64,000 bases of DNA, from contig CAWGWC010000009.1 of assembly GCA_963826165.1 (NCBI GenBank), positions 248,001 through 312,000 of the forward strand, in the 5' to 3' direction. The notes under the pieces were generated by a model. The model made no database searches. It was not told where the DNA came from and saw only the letters and a list, made by a program, of their open reading frames with translations. Positions 8,975 through 18,705 of the stretch are shown here, one piece after another; position 1 is the first letter of the stretch; every line of letters starts with the position of its first letter. Both the position numbers and the translations under genes were made by a program. The stretch comes from JACVRW01 sp963826165 (lineage in GTDB: Bacteria > Actinomycetota > Thermoleophilia > Solirubrobacterales > Thermoleophilaceae).

Positions 8975-10030
8975 CGCGGCGCGCCGCCGTTGAGCGCCCC
9001 CGACACCCAACGCTGAAACTCGCCGATCAGCTCCTCACTCGGCAGCAGCAGCCGCCCGTGCTCGAACGCCCCCGAGCCCATGCCGCGCTGCACCGACTCC
9101 ACCAGCGTCCGGTCTTCGGCGCCCACCTGATCGTCGAGCGCGAGATAGTCGGCGATCCAGTCCGAATCGGCGTCGGCTCCGAAGAAGTAGTCGAGGAAGC
9201 CGTCGGTGCGGTCCGGCCCAACCGGCACGAGCGGGCCGATCGAGATGTTCGCGCGGCCGGGCATCACGTTGACCTTGATGCTCGGCCAGATCATGTGGAA
9301 CTGGCCCTCCACGCCGCCGTTCGTGTCGTAGTGGTCGTTGCGCGGCGTTTCGCGCGCCTGCGCGTAATGGGTGGCGAACGTGGGGTGACTCTCCAGGCGA
9401 TAGGCCTCGTCGCCCACGTCGATCACGTCGCTGAAGCTCGGGTGCGCCACCGCGCAGTGGTAGCACTCGAGGTAGTTCTCCACCGCGACCTTCCAGTTGG
9501 CCTCGAGCGAGTAGGCGGCGCGGGTGTGAAAGGTGAGCGCGTCCACGTCGAGGCCCGCGTCGCGGACCAGGTCGGGCAGCGTGCCGAGGGTGTCGGCCAG
9601 CGGAGCGGCCTCGTGGTCGGCGTTGACGAACACGAACGGACCCCAGGTGTCCACCTGCGCCGGGCGCAGGCCGAGCGCGTCGCGGTCGAAGCCCGGGATC
9701 GGCGTCGGAGCGCGGGGCCGCGCGCAGGGTTCCGTCGAGCGCGTAGGTCCATGCGTGGTAGTGACACTGCAGCGTGCTGCACGGGCCGGAGCCGCTCACC
9801 ACCTCGGCACCGCGGTGGCGACACACGTTCACGAAGGCCCGCAGCTCGTCCTCGCGGTCGCGGACCACCACGAGCGGCACGTTGCCGGTGCGCAGGGTGA
9901 AGTAGGAGCCGGGCTGCGGCAGGTCACCCATGTGCCCCGCGTATTGCCAGCTGCGCTCGAACAGACCCTCGCGCTCGCGGTCGAAGACCTCGACGTCGGT
10001 GTACCAGGTGTAGGGCAGGGTGTCGGTCAT
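8971..10030 (-). pseudogene. Rieske non-haem iron oxygenase, alpha subunit (frameshifted)
   Basis: With one base removed near 9691-9697 (a GGG tract on the coding strand) this reads as one 352-aa protein. The N-terminal part carries the Rieske [2Fe-2S] ligands in VCRHRGAEV and QCHYHAW. The C-terminal part carries the mononuclear iron site in ENYLECYHCAVAHPSF. This Asn-Tyr-x-Glu-Cys-Tyr-His form is typical of oxygenases acting on quaternary amines and betaines (carnitine, glycine betaine and stachydrine demethylases). The ATG overlaps the upstream ATPase stop as ATGA. As given, the reading frame is broken between the two domains; a sequence error is likely because both halves are otherwise intact. 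Confidence 0.85.
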
Positions 10031-11001
10031 GAGCTCTCCATCGCGACGGTGGCGGGCCTGACAGCGTGGCAGGCCGGAAGCATCTTCGGGTCCACGGTGC
10101 GGCACTGCTCCTCGATGCCGAGCCGGCTCGCCTCGCCCGATTCCACGAGCGGGCAGCGCGGGTGGAAGCGACAGCCGTCGGGGATGCGGGTGGGGTCGGG
10201 CGCCTCGCCGGTGAGGATCTGCTGCTCCATCTCCTTCAGTTCGGGGACCACCGAGAGCAACGCGCGTGTATAGGGGTGGCGCGGAGCATTCAGCAGCTCC
10301 TCTGTCGGACCCTCCTCGATGATCCGGCCGAGGTACATCACGGCCACACGGTCGGCGATGTTCCAGGCAAGGCCCAGGTCGTGGGTCACCACGAGGATGC
10401 CCACACCCGTCTCGCGAACGAGCTGCAGCATCAGGGCGAGGATCTCGCCCCGCACGGAGGCGTCGAGGCTGGAGACCGGCTCGTCGGCCACCAGCAGGCT
10501 GGGCTCGAGCACCATCGCGCCCGCGATGATCACGCGCTGGCGCTGGCCGCCTGAGAGCTCGTAGGGGTAGGTGGTGAAGAAGCGCTCGGGCGGGCGCAGG
10601 CCGGCGCGTGAGAGCGCCTGGGCCACGAGTTCCTCCTCGTTGCCCTTTATGCGCTGGATCCTGAGGCCCTCGGCCACCGCCTCGTAGATCGTCTGGCGCG
10701 AGTTGAGCGCGCCGGAGGGGTCTTGAAAGATCAGCTGGGCGGTGCGGCGGTGCTCGCGCAGTGAGCGGCGATCGTGGCGCAGCGTCTCGCCGCGGACGAC
10801 GACCTCGCCGCTGAGCGGCTGCTCGAGGCCGAGAATCGTTCGCGCGAGCGTCGTCTTGCCGCAGCCCGACTCGCCCACCAGCGCCAGCACTTCGCCGCTG
10901 CGCATGTCCAGGCTGACGCCGTCCACGGCACGCGCGACGCGCCTCCGGGATTTGAACTGCACGCGCAGGTCGCGCACCTCGAGCAACGGGATGTCGTTCA
11001 T
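10027..11001 (-). CDS. Oligopeptide/dipeptide ABC transporter ATP-binding protein (OppF/DppF type)
   Basis: 324 aa from the ATG at 11001, which overlaps the upstream stop as ATGA. An open extension to 11064 is not used. Walker A is GESGCGKTT, the signature is LSGGQRQR, Walker B is LLVADEPVSSLD, and the C-terminal oligopeptide-transporter motif includes CRFHPRCP. It energises import of the substrate delivered by the operon's family-5 binding protein. It forms a pair with the next ATPase upstream. Confidence 0.93.
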   Translation of the reverse strand: MNDIPLLEVRDLRVQFKSRRRVARAVDGVSLDMRSGEVLALVGESGCGKTTLARTILGLEQPLSGEVVVRGETLRHDRRSLREHRRTAQLIFQDPSGALNSRQTIYEAVAEGLRIQRIKGNEEELVAQALSRAGLRPPERFFTTYPYELSGGQRQRVIIAGAMVLEPSLLVADEPVSSLDASVRGEILALMLQLVRETGVGILVVTHDLGLAWNIADRVAVMYLGRIIEEGPTEELLNAPRHPYTRALLSVVPELKEMEQQILTGEAPDPTRIPDGCRFHPRCPLVESGEASRLGIEEQCRTVDPKMLPACHAVRPATVAMESS

Positions 11002-11999
11002 GTCTTGAAGGGTGATCCGGGGGCATGAACACAGGCCGCGGAGCGGCCGGGACCGGCCGGCCACAGCTCGACCGCGGTCGAGGAGCAGCCGTCGAGCGCC
11101 GACTCGCAGCGTGGGTGGAACGGACAGCCGCTGGGGAGCAGCCGAGGATCGGGAGGGTCGCCGGAGAGACCGGACGGCTTCATGCGGAAGGCCGAGTCGC
11201 CGATCACCGGGAAGGCCGCTTTGAGGGCGCGGGTGTACGGATGCTCCGGTGCCTGTAGAACCTCGGCGCTCGGGCCCTCCTCCACGATGCGGCCGGCGTA
11301 CATCACCGCGATCCGGCTACAGACGTCGGCCAGCGTGGAGAGGTCGTGGGTGATGAAGATGATGGCCAGCCCCAGACGCTCCTGCAGCTCCTCGAGCAAG
11401 CGCAGCACCTGCGCTTGGACCATCACGTCCAGCGCCGTGGTGGGCTCATCGGCGATCAGCATGCGCGGGTCGCACGCCAGCGCCAGACCGATCAGCACGC
11501 GCTGGCGCTGGCCGCCCGACAGCTGGTGTGGGTAGTCGCGCGCGCGACGCGCGGGCAGCCCCACGAGCTCGAGCAGCTCGGCCACGCGGGTGTTGACCTT
11601 GCCGTTGCCCTTGGAATGCAGTCGGATCGCCTCGCCGATCTGATCGCCCACCCGCTGCACCGGGTTCAGCGTGTGCAGGGCGCCCTGGAAGACGATGGCG
11701 AGGTCGGTCCAGCGCACCGCCCGCAGGCGCCCCGGCTTCATGTCCATGACATTCTCGCCGTCGAGCAGCACTTCGCCGGTCACCTCGGTACCACTCGGCA
11801 ACAGGCGAAGCAGAGCGCCGCCCAGTGACGACTTGCCGCAGCCCGACTCGCCCGCGAGGCCCAGGGTTTCGCCCACGCCGAGCTCCAGGTCCACGCCGCG
11901 CACCGCGGGTACCGGCGCGCCGCTTGTCCGGTAGGTCACGTGCAGGTCACGCACCGACAACAGCGGGCCTCCCGCCACGGGTGCCGGCTCGGCGTTCAC
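10998..11999 (-). CDS. Oligopeptide/dipeptide ABC transporter ATP-binding protein (OppD/DppD type)
   Basis: 333 aa from a GTG at 11999, 7 bp after the corrected permease stop. Walker A GESGCGKSS, signature LSGGQRQR, Walker B LIADEPTTALD, switch His in FITHDLS, and a C-terminal CPFHPRCE segment identify the OppD/DppD branch. The reading frame remains open far upstream (to 12509), but that part lies over the permease gene and is not coding. It works with the OppF-type ATPase and the two permeases. Confidence 0.93.
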   Translation of the reverse strand: MNAEPAPVAGGPLLSVRDLHVTYRTSGAPVPAVRGVDLELGVGETLGLAGESGCGKSSLGGALLRLLPSGTEVTGEVLLDGENVMDMKPGRLRAVRWTDLAIVFQGALHTLNPVQRVGDQIGEAIRLHSKGNGKVNTRVAELLELVGLPARRARDYPHQLSGGQRQRVLIGLALACDPRMLIADEPTTALDVMVQAQVLRLLEELQERLGLAIIFITHDLSTLADVCSRIAVMYAGRIVEEGPSAEVLQAPEHPYTRALKAAFPVIGDSAFRMKPSGLSGDPPDPRLLPSGCPFHPRCESALDGCSSTAVELWPAGPGRSAACVHAPGSPFKT

Positions 12000-12006
12000 G
12001 ACGCGC

Positions 12007-12922
12007 TCACCTGCGCTGGTCCCGCAGCCGGGGGTCGAGGATCTCCTCCAGCGCCGTGCCCGCAGAGGGTGAAGGCGATCACCACGATCATGATCCCGAT
12101 GCCCGGCGGAAGGATGTACCACCACGCCTCGAGGGTGACTGCGCCCGCCTCGAAGGCGTCGTCGAGCATCTTGCCCCAGGAGGGGTTCGACGGATCGCCC
12201 AGGCCGAGGAACGAGAGCGTGGCCTCGGAGAGGATCACCACCGGCACCGTGAGCGTGGTGTTGGCGAGGATCAGGGGAGAGACGTTGGGCAGGATGTGGC
12301 GCGACATAAGGTGCCAGTTGGAGCCGCCGAGTGCGCGGCTGCGGTCGACGTAGTCGCGCTCTCGCAGCGTGAGCACCTGTGCGTGGATCAATCGTGCGGT
12401 CTGCGGCCAGGAGGTGATTCCGATCACGAGAATGATGTTCCTCACCGACGGTCCGAGGATCGCGGCCAGCACGATCGCCAGGAAAAGAAACGGGATCACA
12501 AGGAACCACTCGGTCACCCGCATCAGGAGGCCGCCGGGCCAGCCGCCGAAGAAGCCGGCGGTGATGCCCACCAGTGACCCGATCACCACGGCCATCACAG
12601 TGGCGGCCAGACCGACCAGCAGGCTGATGCGCGCACCCCAGATGAACTGGGTCATCACGCTGCGCCCGAAGTTGTCGGTGCCGAGCGGGCCGAATTCGGA
12701 CGGATTCGCAAAGACCGGGTTGTCGGTGGTGTTGATCGCCTTGAGCCCCTCGGAATCCGCCAGGAGCGGCGCGGCGAGTGCCATCAGCACGATGGCGACC
12801 AGGAGGATTAGGCCGACCATTCCGGGCCGGTGCCCGCGGTACTCCCGCCAGGCGCTCGCGAGCGCGCGCCGGCGCCGCTCCCAGGTGATCCTGCGGGGAG
12901 AAGGGGCAGCTACGGCGCTCAC
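12007..12922 (-). pseudogene. Dipeptide ABC transporter permease, OppC/DppC type (frameshifted at C-terminus)
   Basis: About 304 aa after removing one base in the GGG tract near 12059-12061. The corrected tail reads GTALEEILDPRLRDQRR, the usual DppC ending. Visible are the N-terminal cytoplasmic part, about six membrane segments, and the conserved permease loop near DYVDRSRALGGSNW. Without correction the last ~25 residues are replaced. The start ATG overlaps the upstream permease stop as ATGA. The damage lies only at the extreme C-terminus, so the protein might still work even if the shift is real. Confidence 0.85.
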
Positions 12923-13887
12923 GAAGTGCGCACCCGCGGATCGAGGTAGGCGTACAGCATGTCGGCGACGAAGTTGAAGAAGATCACCGCCGCGCTGAAC
13001 ACGAGAAACATGCCCTGTAGCGTGGGCAGGTCGGGCCCCTTGATCGCCTCGTAGCTGGCGAGTCCGAGGCCGGGCCAGGAGAAGATCGTCTCGACGGCGA
13101 TGGCGCCGGAGAGCACGAAGCCGAAGTTGATCGCCAGCAGGGCCACCACGGGCAGCAGCGCGTTCGGCACAGCGTGGCGGTTGCGGACCAGCACGTCACG
13201 CAGGCCCTTCGCGCGTGCGAGCACGAGGTAGTCCTCGCGCATCGTGTCGAGCAACGAAGAGCGCATGACGATCGCGTACTCCCCCAGGTAGGCGAGCGTC
13301 AGCGTGAGCGCCGGCAGGAACATGTGCTGCGCCTGGTCGGTGAGCTTCGCGAACCCCGTGGCGGTCGACGCCGGATCCACTAAGCCTCCGACCGGGAATA
13401 ACCCGAGACCCACGGCCAGGGTCGTCAACAGGAGCATCCCGAGCCAGAAGTCCGGCATCGAGTAGGTGGCTATCGAGAAGCCCGTGACCGAGTAGTCGGT
13501 CTTCGTGCGTCTTCGCCAGGCCGCGGCGATCCCGAGCAGGATCCCGAATACCCCCGATAGCACCGCCGAGATGCCCACCAGCGCGATCGTCGGCCCGGCC
13601 TTGCGCTTGATCTCGTCCCAGACCGGCTGGTTGTTGGTGTAGGAGCGGCCGAAGTTGAGCGTGGCCGTCTGTTTGAGATACGACACGAACTGGGCCCCGG
13701 TGGACTTGTCGAGGCCGAACTGCTTCGTGAGCTCAGCCCTCTGTGAGGCGCTCAGGTTCCGGCCGCGATACAGGTTCGCCACCGGATCCGACTCCACCAC
13801 CCGGAACAGGAAGAAGTTGAAGCAAATGACGAATATGAGCGTCGCCAGCGACGCCAGAACCTTGCCTGTGACGAAGCGGGCGCTCAC
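12919..13887 (-). CDS. Dipeptide ABC transporter permease, OppB/DppB type
   Basis: 322 aa, intact, about six membrane segments. The N-terminal helix (FFLFRVVESDP) and the cytoplasmic loop DYLVLARAKGLRDVLVRNRHAVPNALLP, which contacts the ATPases, are typical of DppB, as is the ending YAYLDPRVRTS. GTG start overlapping the stop of the binding-protein gene. Forms the membrane channel with the OppC-type subunit. Confidence 0.93.
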   Translation of the reverse strand: MSARFVTGKVLASLATLIFVICFNFFLFRVVESDPVANLYRGRNLSASQRAELTKQFGLDKSTGAQFVSYLKQTATLNFGRSYTNNQPVWDEIKRKAGPTIALVGISAVLSGVFGILLGIAAAWRRRTKTDYSVTGFSIATYSMPDFWLGMLLLTTLAVGLGLFPVGGLVDPASTATGFAKLTDQAQHMFLPALTLTLAYLGEYAIVMRSSLLDTMREDYLVLARAKGLRDVLVRNRHAVPNALLPVVALLAINFGFVLSGAIAVETIFSWPGLGLASYEAIKGPDLPTLQGMFLVFSAAVIFFNFVADMLYAYLDPRVRTS

Positions 13888-15687
13888 TCCCGTTCGTCGG
13901 CGCTGCGGCGCCGCGTGATCACGAACGCGCCGATCGCGAGCGCGAGCAGCGCGACCACGACGATGGCGATGATGCCCCCGCTCCCTCCACCGCCGTCATC
14001 ACCGCCACTCGCCGAGGCGGACACGGGCTTCAGGCGGGCGTAGGTCGGCGACGTGTTGGAGTAGAGCACCGGGCCGGTCTCCGCGGGCTGCTTGATCCAC
14101 CCGGTGAAGCGGTCGTTCACGTACGCCTGTGTGTCGGGCTCGGTGTAGAGCGTGTTGTAGACGCCCCATTGCGCCTGGCGCTTGAGCATCTCGTGCACGA
14201 TCTCCACGCGCTTGCCCTCATCCAGCTCGACCTTCTGCTGCTCGTAGAGCTTGTCGTACTCCGGATCGCAGTAGTTGGCGTCGTTGTAGAGCGGGGAGCT
14301 CGCCTCCTTCGTGATCTGGTCGCAGGTGAAGTAGGAGAGCATCGGGTCCGGGTCCACGAACGGCGTCCAGCCCCATGCGAAGATGTCGTAGTCGCCCTTG
14401 GCGATGATCGTGGTGAGCTGGCTGTCATCGGTGACCTTCTCGGTCGTGGCGATCCCGATCTCGTCCAGCCAGCCGGTGAAGAACTCGGCGATGGGGCGTG
14501 CGTTGATGCTGTCGGAGCGCACCATGTAACTGAAGTTGAGCGGCTGGCCCCCGCCCGGCATCTCGCGAACGCCGTCGCCGTCGGTGTCCTTGTAACCGGC
14601 GTCCTCGAGGATCTGCTTGGCCTTCTCGAGGTCGAAGTCCGGCACGTCCGCCGGCTCGAGCTCAGGGGCCCACTGCGGGTTGGGCGATGTGCTGAGCGTC
14701 TCGGAGGGGGTGCCGAGTCCCCCGAGCGCACGCTTGACGATCGTGTCCCGGTCGATCGCGTGGCCGATCGCGGTGCGCACCTTCGGGTCGAGCAGGGCGG
14801 GGTGCGGCTTCTTCAGGCCGTCGCCCCCGTTGATTGCGATCTCGCCCATCGCTCCCTGGTAGCCCTCGACCGTGGTGATGCTGTCGTCCTGCTCGAGCTG
14901 CTTGAAGGCGGTCGACGGGATGTCCTGAGCGGCGTCGAGCTCGCCGGTCTTCAGCGCGGCCACCATTGCGTCGGGGTTGTTGAACTTGCGCAGCACGACC
15001 TTGTCCACGGCCGGCTTGCCGCCCCAGAAGTTCGGGTTGGCCTTGAAGCGCGCGAACTGTCCCTTCTCGTACTTCTCGAGCACGAACGGGCCAGAGCCCA
15101 CCGGGTCCTCGCCCGGGTAGTCCGTCGCGCTCGTCGGCTGAGAGCTTGCCCCAGATGTGCTTGGGCAGGATGTAGACGTCCATCACCGGCAGCTTCGGAT
15201 CCGGCACCTTCGAGGTGATCACGAGCGTGGTGTCGTCCTTCGCCACGGCGTCGAGGTTCTGCGTGGTCGCGGAGTGGTTGATCCACTCCTCATCGCGCGA
15301 CGTGTTGACCGTCCAGGCCACGTCCTCGGCGGTGAGCGGCTTGCCGTCCGACCACTTCATGCCGGGCCGCAGCTTGTAGGTCCAGGTCTTGCCGTCGTTC
15401 GAGCTCTCCCAGGACTCGGCCAAGCCGGGGATCACCGCGAAGTCCTTGGCCGCCTTGTCCGTGAGCGTGGCGTACTGGATGTTCCACGCCTCGTAGGCAG
15501 CCACGGTGACGCCGATGAGAGGGTTCATGCTGTCGATCCCCTGGGGATCGCCGACGTCGAAGACCACGCCCGTACCGCCGCCCACCGGCTCGCCGTCCTC
15601 CTGGCTCTGGGCCGCTACCGCCGTGAGTCCCACCAACACGGCCATAGACGCTGCGGCCACGGCCAGCTTCCCCCGAAACAGCTTCAC
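13884..15687 (-). pseudogene. Family-5 extracellular solute-binding protein with C-terminal membrane anchor (frameshifted)
   Basis: About 600 aa after removing one base near 15122-15130; the two halves then join as ADER-TDYPGEDPVGSGPFVLEKYE. The GTG at 15687 follows GAGGGGGA at good spacing. A Sec-type signal peptide (about 1-27) ends near AAQSQ with no lipobox cysteine. The mature part is a DppA/OppA-type binding protein for peptides, nickel or other small organic ligands. The C-terminus is unusual: a Ser/Gly-rich linker, one membrane helix (IIAIVVVALLALAIGAFVI) and a basic tail. The protein is therefore held by a C-terminal anchor rather than by a lipid. It is the first gene of the operon. 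Confidence 0.85.
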
Positions 15688-15739
15688 GCGAGTCCCCCTC
15701 GGCGGTCCATTGAACGAATTGGCGCACTCTCTCACGGCT

Positions 15740-17596
15740 TTAGATGAGATTCCAGTTAAGGAAGCGTTCGAGTCGCCGGTAGAAGTCGAGCTGGGGGCCG
15801 GCCCGCAGCAGGCCGTGGCCCTCGGTCGGGTAGGTCACGTACTCGAAGGTCTTGCCGAGCTCGCGCAGGCGGGTCACCAGTTGCTCGGACTGCTTCGGGC
15901 TCACGCGCTCGTCCTTCTCGCCGTGGGCGATCAGCAGTGGGACCTCCACGTTCTCGAGGCGGTGGTAGGCCGATCCGGCTCGGTAGGCGTCCGGCGCGGA
16001 TGCCGGCGTGCCCATCATGCGCTCGAGGTCCTGCACGCCGTCGCGGTCGCCCTGGGCCCAGGAGGTCACGATGTCGCAGTCGCCGTACTTGCAGACCGCG
16101 CAGCGGAAGCGCCCTTCCGGGTCGTCGGTGACCGAGAGGAGGGCCAGGTACGAGCCGTAGCTCGCTCCGAAGATCCCGAGCCGGCCCGAATCCACCCAGT
16201 CGAGCGAGCGCAGATAGTCGGCGGCGGCCAGGCAGTCGCGGGTGTCCTCGGTGCCCCACACGCCGTGGTTGGCCCGCTCGAACTCTCGCCCGTAGCCGGT
16301 GGAGCCGCGGAAGTTCGGGGCCAGCCACGCGTAGCCGCGGTCGACGAAGTACTGCGCGTGGCCGTCCCATTCGTCGCCGTAGAACATCGTGGGACCGCCG
16401 TGGGGATAGACCACGGCGGGCACGGGGCTCCCGAGCGGCGTGTCGCGCGGGCGCATCAGGAAGGCCGGGATCTCGAGGCCGTCGAAGGAGGGGAAGGTCA
16501 CGTGCTCGAGCTCGGCGTACGGGGCCGTCCGCACGCTCACCGGCGCGGGCGCGTGCCGCGCGGCCGGCTCGGATCCCGGCGTGACGATGCGCAGCTCGGG
16601 CGGGGTTGCGTGGTCCTCGTAGCCGGCGACCAGGGCTCCCGACGCCGTCCACCGCGGGCTGCTCCACATTCCCCCCTCGGCCACCACCTCGGCCTCTCCC
16701 GACTGCGCGTCCACCAGCACGAGGTCGAAGCAGTTGCGCCGGCCACGGGTCACGGCAAGCCGCCGGCCGTCGGGGTGCCAATCGATCTCGACGTGGTCCG
16801 CCCCCGCTTCGGTGAGCTGTCGCTCGCCGGAGCCGTCCCGGCCCACCAGATGTAGCTCGTAGAAGCCGCTGCGCTCCGAGGCGAAGGCGATCAACTCGCC
16901 GTCGGGCGACCACGCCGGCTCGCGGTCGTGCATGCGGGGAGTGCCGGTAAGCGCCCGTACCTCGCCGCCGTCCACCGCAGCCACCCGGATCTCGCTGCGG
17001 TTGAGATCCCCGCGGGGATAGAAGACGTAGGCCACCTCACCGCCGTCGGGCGATACCGCAGCCTCGCCCTCGTCGCCGCGCGACTCGAGCTCGCCGTGCT
17101 CGGTGGCCAGACGGCGGGGCCAGGCGTCGCGCGCGGCCGTCACCGCCAGCCGGTGCGTGTCCTCGCGCTCCACGCCGATCACGAGCCGGCCGTCGCCGCA
17201 CCACACCGGGCTCGACCCCTCCACGAGGCGCCGCGGGGGGCCGCCGCCGGTGGGGGCCAGGCACACGTGGCCCTCGTCGACGTAGGCCACGAGAGTGCCG
17301 TCCGGCGACAGCCGCGGCTCGGTGTCCTCCCAGAACGGGGCCGGGTCCCGACCTGTGGTGAGGCGCTGGGGAACGCTGTCCCCGTCGAGGTCGAGCAGCC
17401 ATACGTCGGAGGTGTCGGCGTCCTGGATGAACGTGCCCACCGTGCGATCGGCACCGACGGTGAGCGAGCGCGGCCGCGGCGTCGCGGCCACGGCCTCGAG
17501 GCGCCAGTGGCGCGGCGGCCTCAAGTCCTTGCGCGGCTGAGCGAGCACGCCCTCGTGCTCGTCGCGCCCCACCCAGATCGATCCCGACTCAGCCAT
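15740..17596 (-). CDS. S9-family prolyl oligopeptidase / acylaminoacyl peptidase-like
   Basis: 618 aa. A seven-bladed beta-propeller built of WD40-like PD40 repeats (SPDGTLVAYV, SPDGGEVAYV, SPDGELIAFASE) occupies about 1-365. It is followed by an alpha/beta-hydrolase domain with nucleophile Ser in GASYGSYLA, Asp in GEKDERVSP and His in PTEGHGL. It cleaves short peptides or acyl-peptides in the cytoplasm; no signal peptide is seen. The ATG at 17596 overlaps the stop of the upstream HDAC-like gene by 8 bp, so translation is probably coupled. The open frame to 17776 is not used. Confidence 0.9.
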   Translation of the reverse strand: MAESGSIWVGRDEHEGVLAQPRKDLRPPRHWRLEAVAATPRPRSLTVGADRTVGTFIQDADTSDVWLLDLDGDSVPQRLTTGRDPAPFWEDTEPRLSPDGTLVAYVDEGHVCLAPTGGGPPRRLVEGSSPVWCGDGRLVIGVEREDTHRLAVTAARDAWPRRLATEHGELESRGDEGEAAVSPDGGEVAYVFYPRGDLNRSEIRVAAVDGGEVRALTGTPRMHDREPAWSPDGELIAFASERSGFYELHLVGRDGSGERQLTEAGADHVEIDWHPDGRRLAVTRGRRNCFDLVLVDAQSGEAEVVAEGGMWSSPRWTASGALVAGYEDHATPPELRIVTPGSEPAARHAPAPVSVRTAPYAELEHVTFPSFDGLEIPAFLMRPRDTPLGSPVPAVVYPHGGPTMFYGDEWDGHAQYFVDRGYAWLAPNFRGSTGYGREFERANHGVWGTEDTRDCLAAADYLRSLDWVDSGRLGIFGASYGSYLALLSVTDDPEGRFRCAVCKYGDCDIVTSWAQGDRDGVQDLERMMGTPASAPDAYRAGSAYHRLENVEVPLLIAHGEKDERVSPKQSEQLVTRLRELGKTFEYVTYPTEGHGLLRAGPQLDFYRRLERFLNWNLI

Positions 17597-18668
17597 GCAA
17601 CCCCTCCTCGATGCCGGTGAGCGTCTCAGCCACCAGGGAGCCGATCCGCTCGAGGTCGTAACCACCCTCCTGGACCACCACGGTCGGCAGGCCGAGCGCC
17701 CCCAGGCGGCGTCCGGCCTCGCGAAAGCCCGCGCCCGTGACCTCGAGCGGGCTCTCCGGATCGCCGCCCGCAGCATCCACGCCCAGGGCCACCACCAGCC
17801 GCCGGGCTCCGCCGTCGGCGGCCCACGCGGCGAGGCCGGCCACCGCTGCCAGCCATTCCTCGTCGTCGCTGCCGGGAGCCAGGGTCACGTTGCGGTTGGC
17901 CCCTTTCCCGCCGTTCGCGCCCTCTTCGTCGCCGAAGCCCAGCAGGTGCGGAAACCAGCCGGCAGCGGGGTCGACGTGAACCGAGCCCGTCAGCACGCCG
18001 GGGTCCTCGTAGAAGATCGACTGCGTGCCGTTGCCGTGGTGGGCGTCGACGTCGATCACCGCCACCCGTTCGCCGCCGCGATCGCGCAGGCGGGCCGCGG
18101 CGGCGGCCGTGTTGTTGAGGTAGCACGAGCCGCCGAACGCGCGCCGGGTCACGTGGTGCCCAGGCGGCCGGCAGCAGGCGTAAGCGGCGGGCGAGCCGTC
18201 GAGGACGAGGTCGGCGGCGGTGACCGCCGTGTCGAGAGCCGCGCGTGCGCCCTCCCACGTGCCCGGCCCGATCAGGGTCATCGTGTCGTACGCGTACAGG
18301 CCGGCCCGTGCGGTGGCGGCGGTCGGCTCGAACGGCCGATGGTGGTCGCCCAGCAGACCGGCGTGCGCGAACAGATAGGGCACAACCCGGTCCTGCCCGG
18401 GGTCGTCGGGGAGACCGGCGGCCTCCCAGTCCTCCCAGGCCCGTCGCAGGTAGGCCGCCAGGTCGTCGTCGTGGACGGCCAGCATCGCGTCGTCGGGCTG
18501 CGAGCGGGCGTCGACGACGCTCGCCTCCCGGTCGGTCAGCGCGGCCCGAATCCGTTCCGCGCGCTCCGGCACCTCGGTCCCCGCCATGCGCACGCCCACC
18601 CAGATCTCGTCGCCGGGATCGTGCAGACGGTGTCGATCGCTCCAGACGACGGGCATGGCGAGTCCCAC
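17589..18668 (-). CDS. Histone deacetylase-superfamily amidohydrolase (acetylpolyamine amidohydrolase-like)
   Basis: 359 aa. The zinc-site and catalytic residues of the arginase/deacetylase fold are visible: tandem His in PPGHHVTRRAFGG, zinc ligands in DVDAHHGNGTQ, a third ligand Asp in VDAAGGDPESPL, and the transition-state Tyr in EGGYDLE. It should hydrolyse an N-acetyl amide (acetylpolyamine, acetyl-lysine or similar) in the cytoplasm. An alternative ATG (codon 5) is at 18656. Coupled to the S9 peptidase downstream and divergent from the P1 peptidase. Confidence 0.87.
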   Translation of the reverse strand: MGLAMPVVWSDRHRLHDPGDEIWVGVRMAGTEVPERAERIRAALTDREASVVDARSQPDDAMLAVHDDDLAAYLRRAWEDWEAAGLPDDPGQDRVVPYLFAHAGLLGDHHRPFEPTAATARAGLYAYDTMTLIGPGTWEGARAALDTAVTAADLVLDGSPAAYACCRPPGHHVTRRAFGGSCYLNNTAAAAARLRDRGGERVAVIDVDAHHGNGTQSIFYEDPGVLTGSVHVDPAAGWFPHLLGFGDEEGANGGKGANRNVTLAPGSDDEEWLAAVAGLAAWAADGGARRLVVALGVDAAGGDPESPLEVTGAGFREAGRRLGALGLPTVVVQEGGYDLERIGSLVAETLTGIEEGLHG

Positions 18669-18705
18669 GGCCGCGAGAGCGTACCCGGCGGTTAGGGTGC
18701 GCGGG

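Noticed and set aside
9035..11032. A very long minus-strand open frame across the ATPase and Rieske genes
   Set aside because: It is a shadow: its first third overlies the OppF-type ATPase in another frame, and only the part from 10030 is the true Rieske N-terminus.
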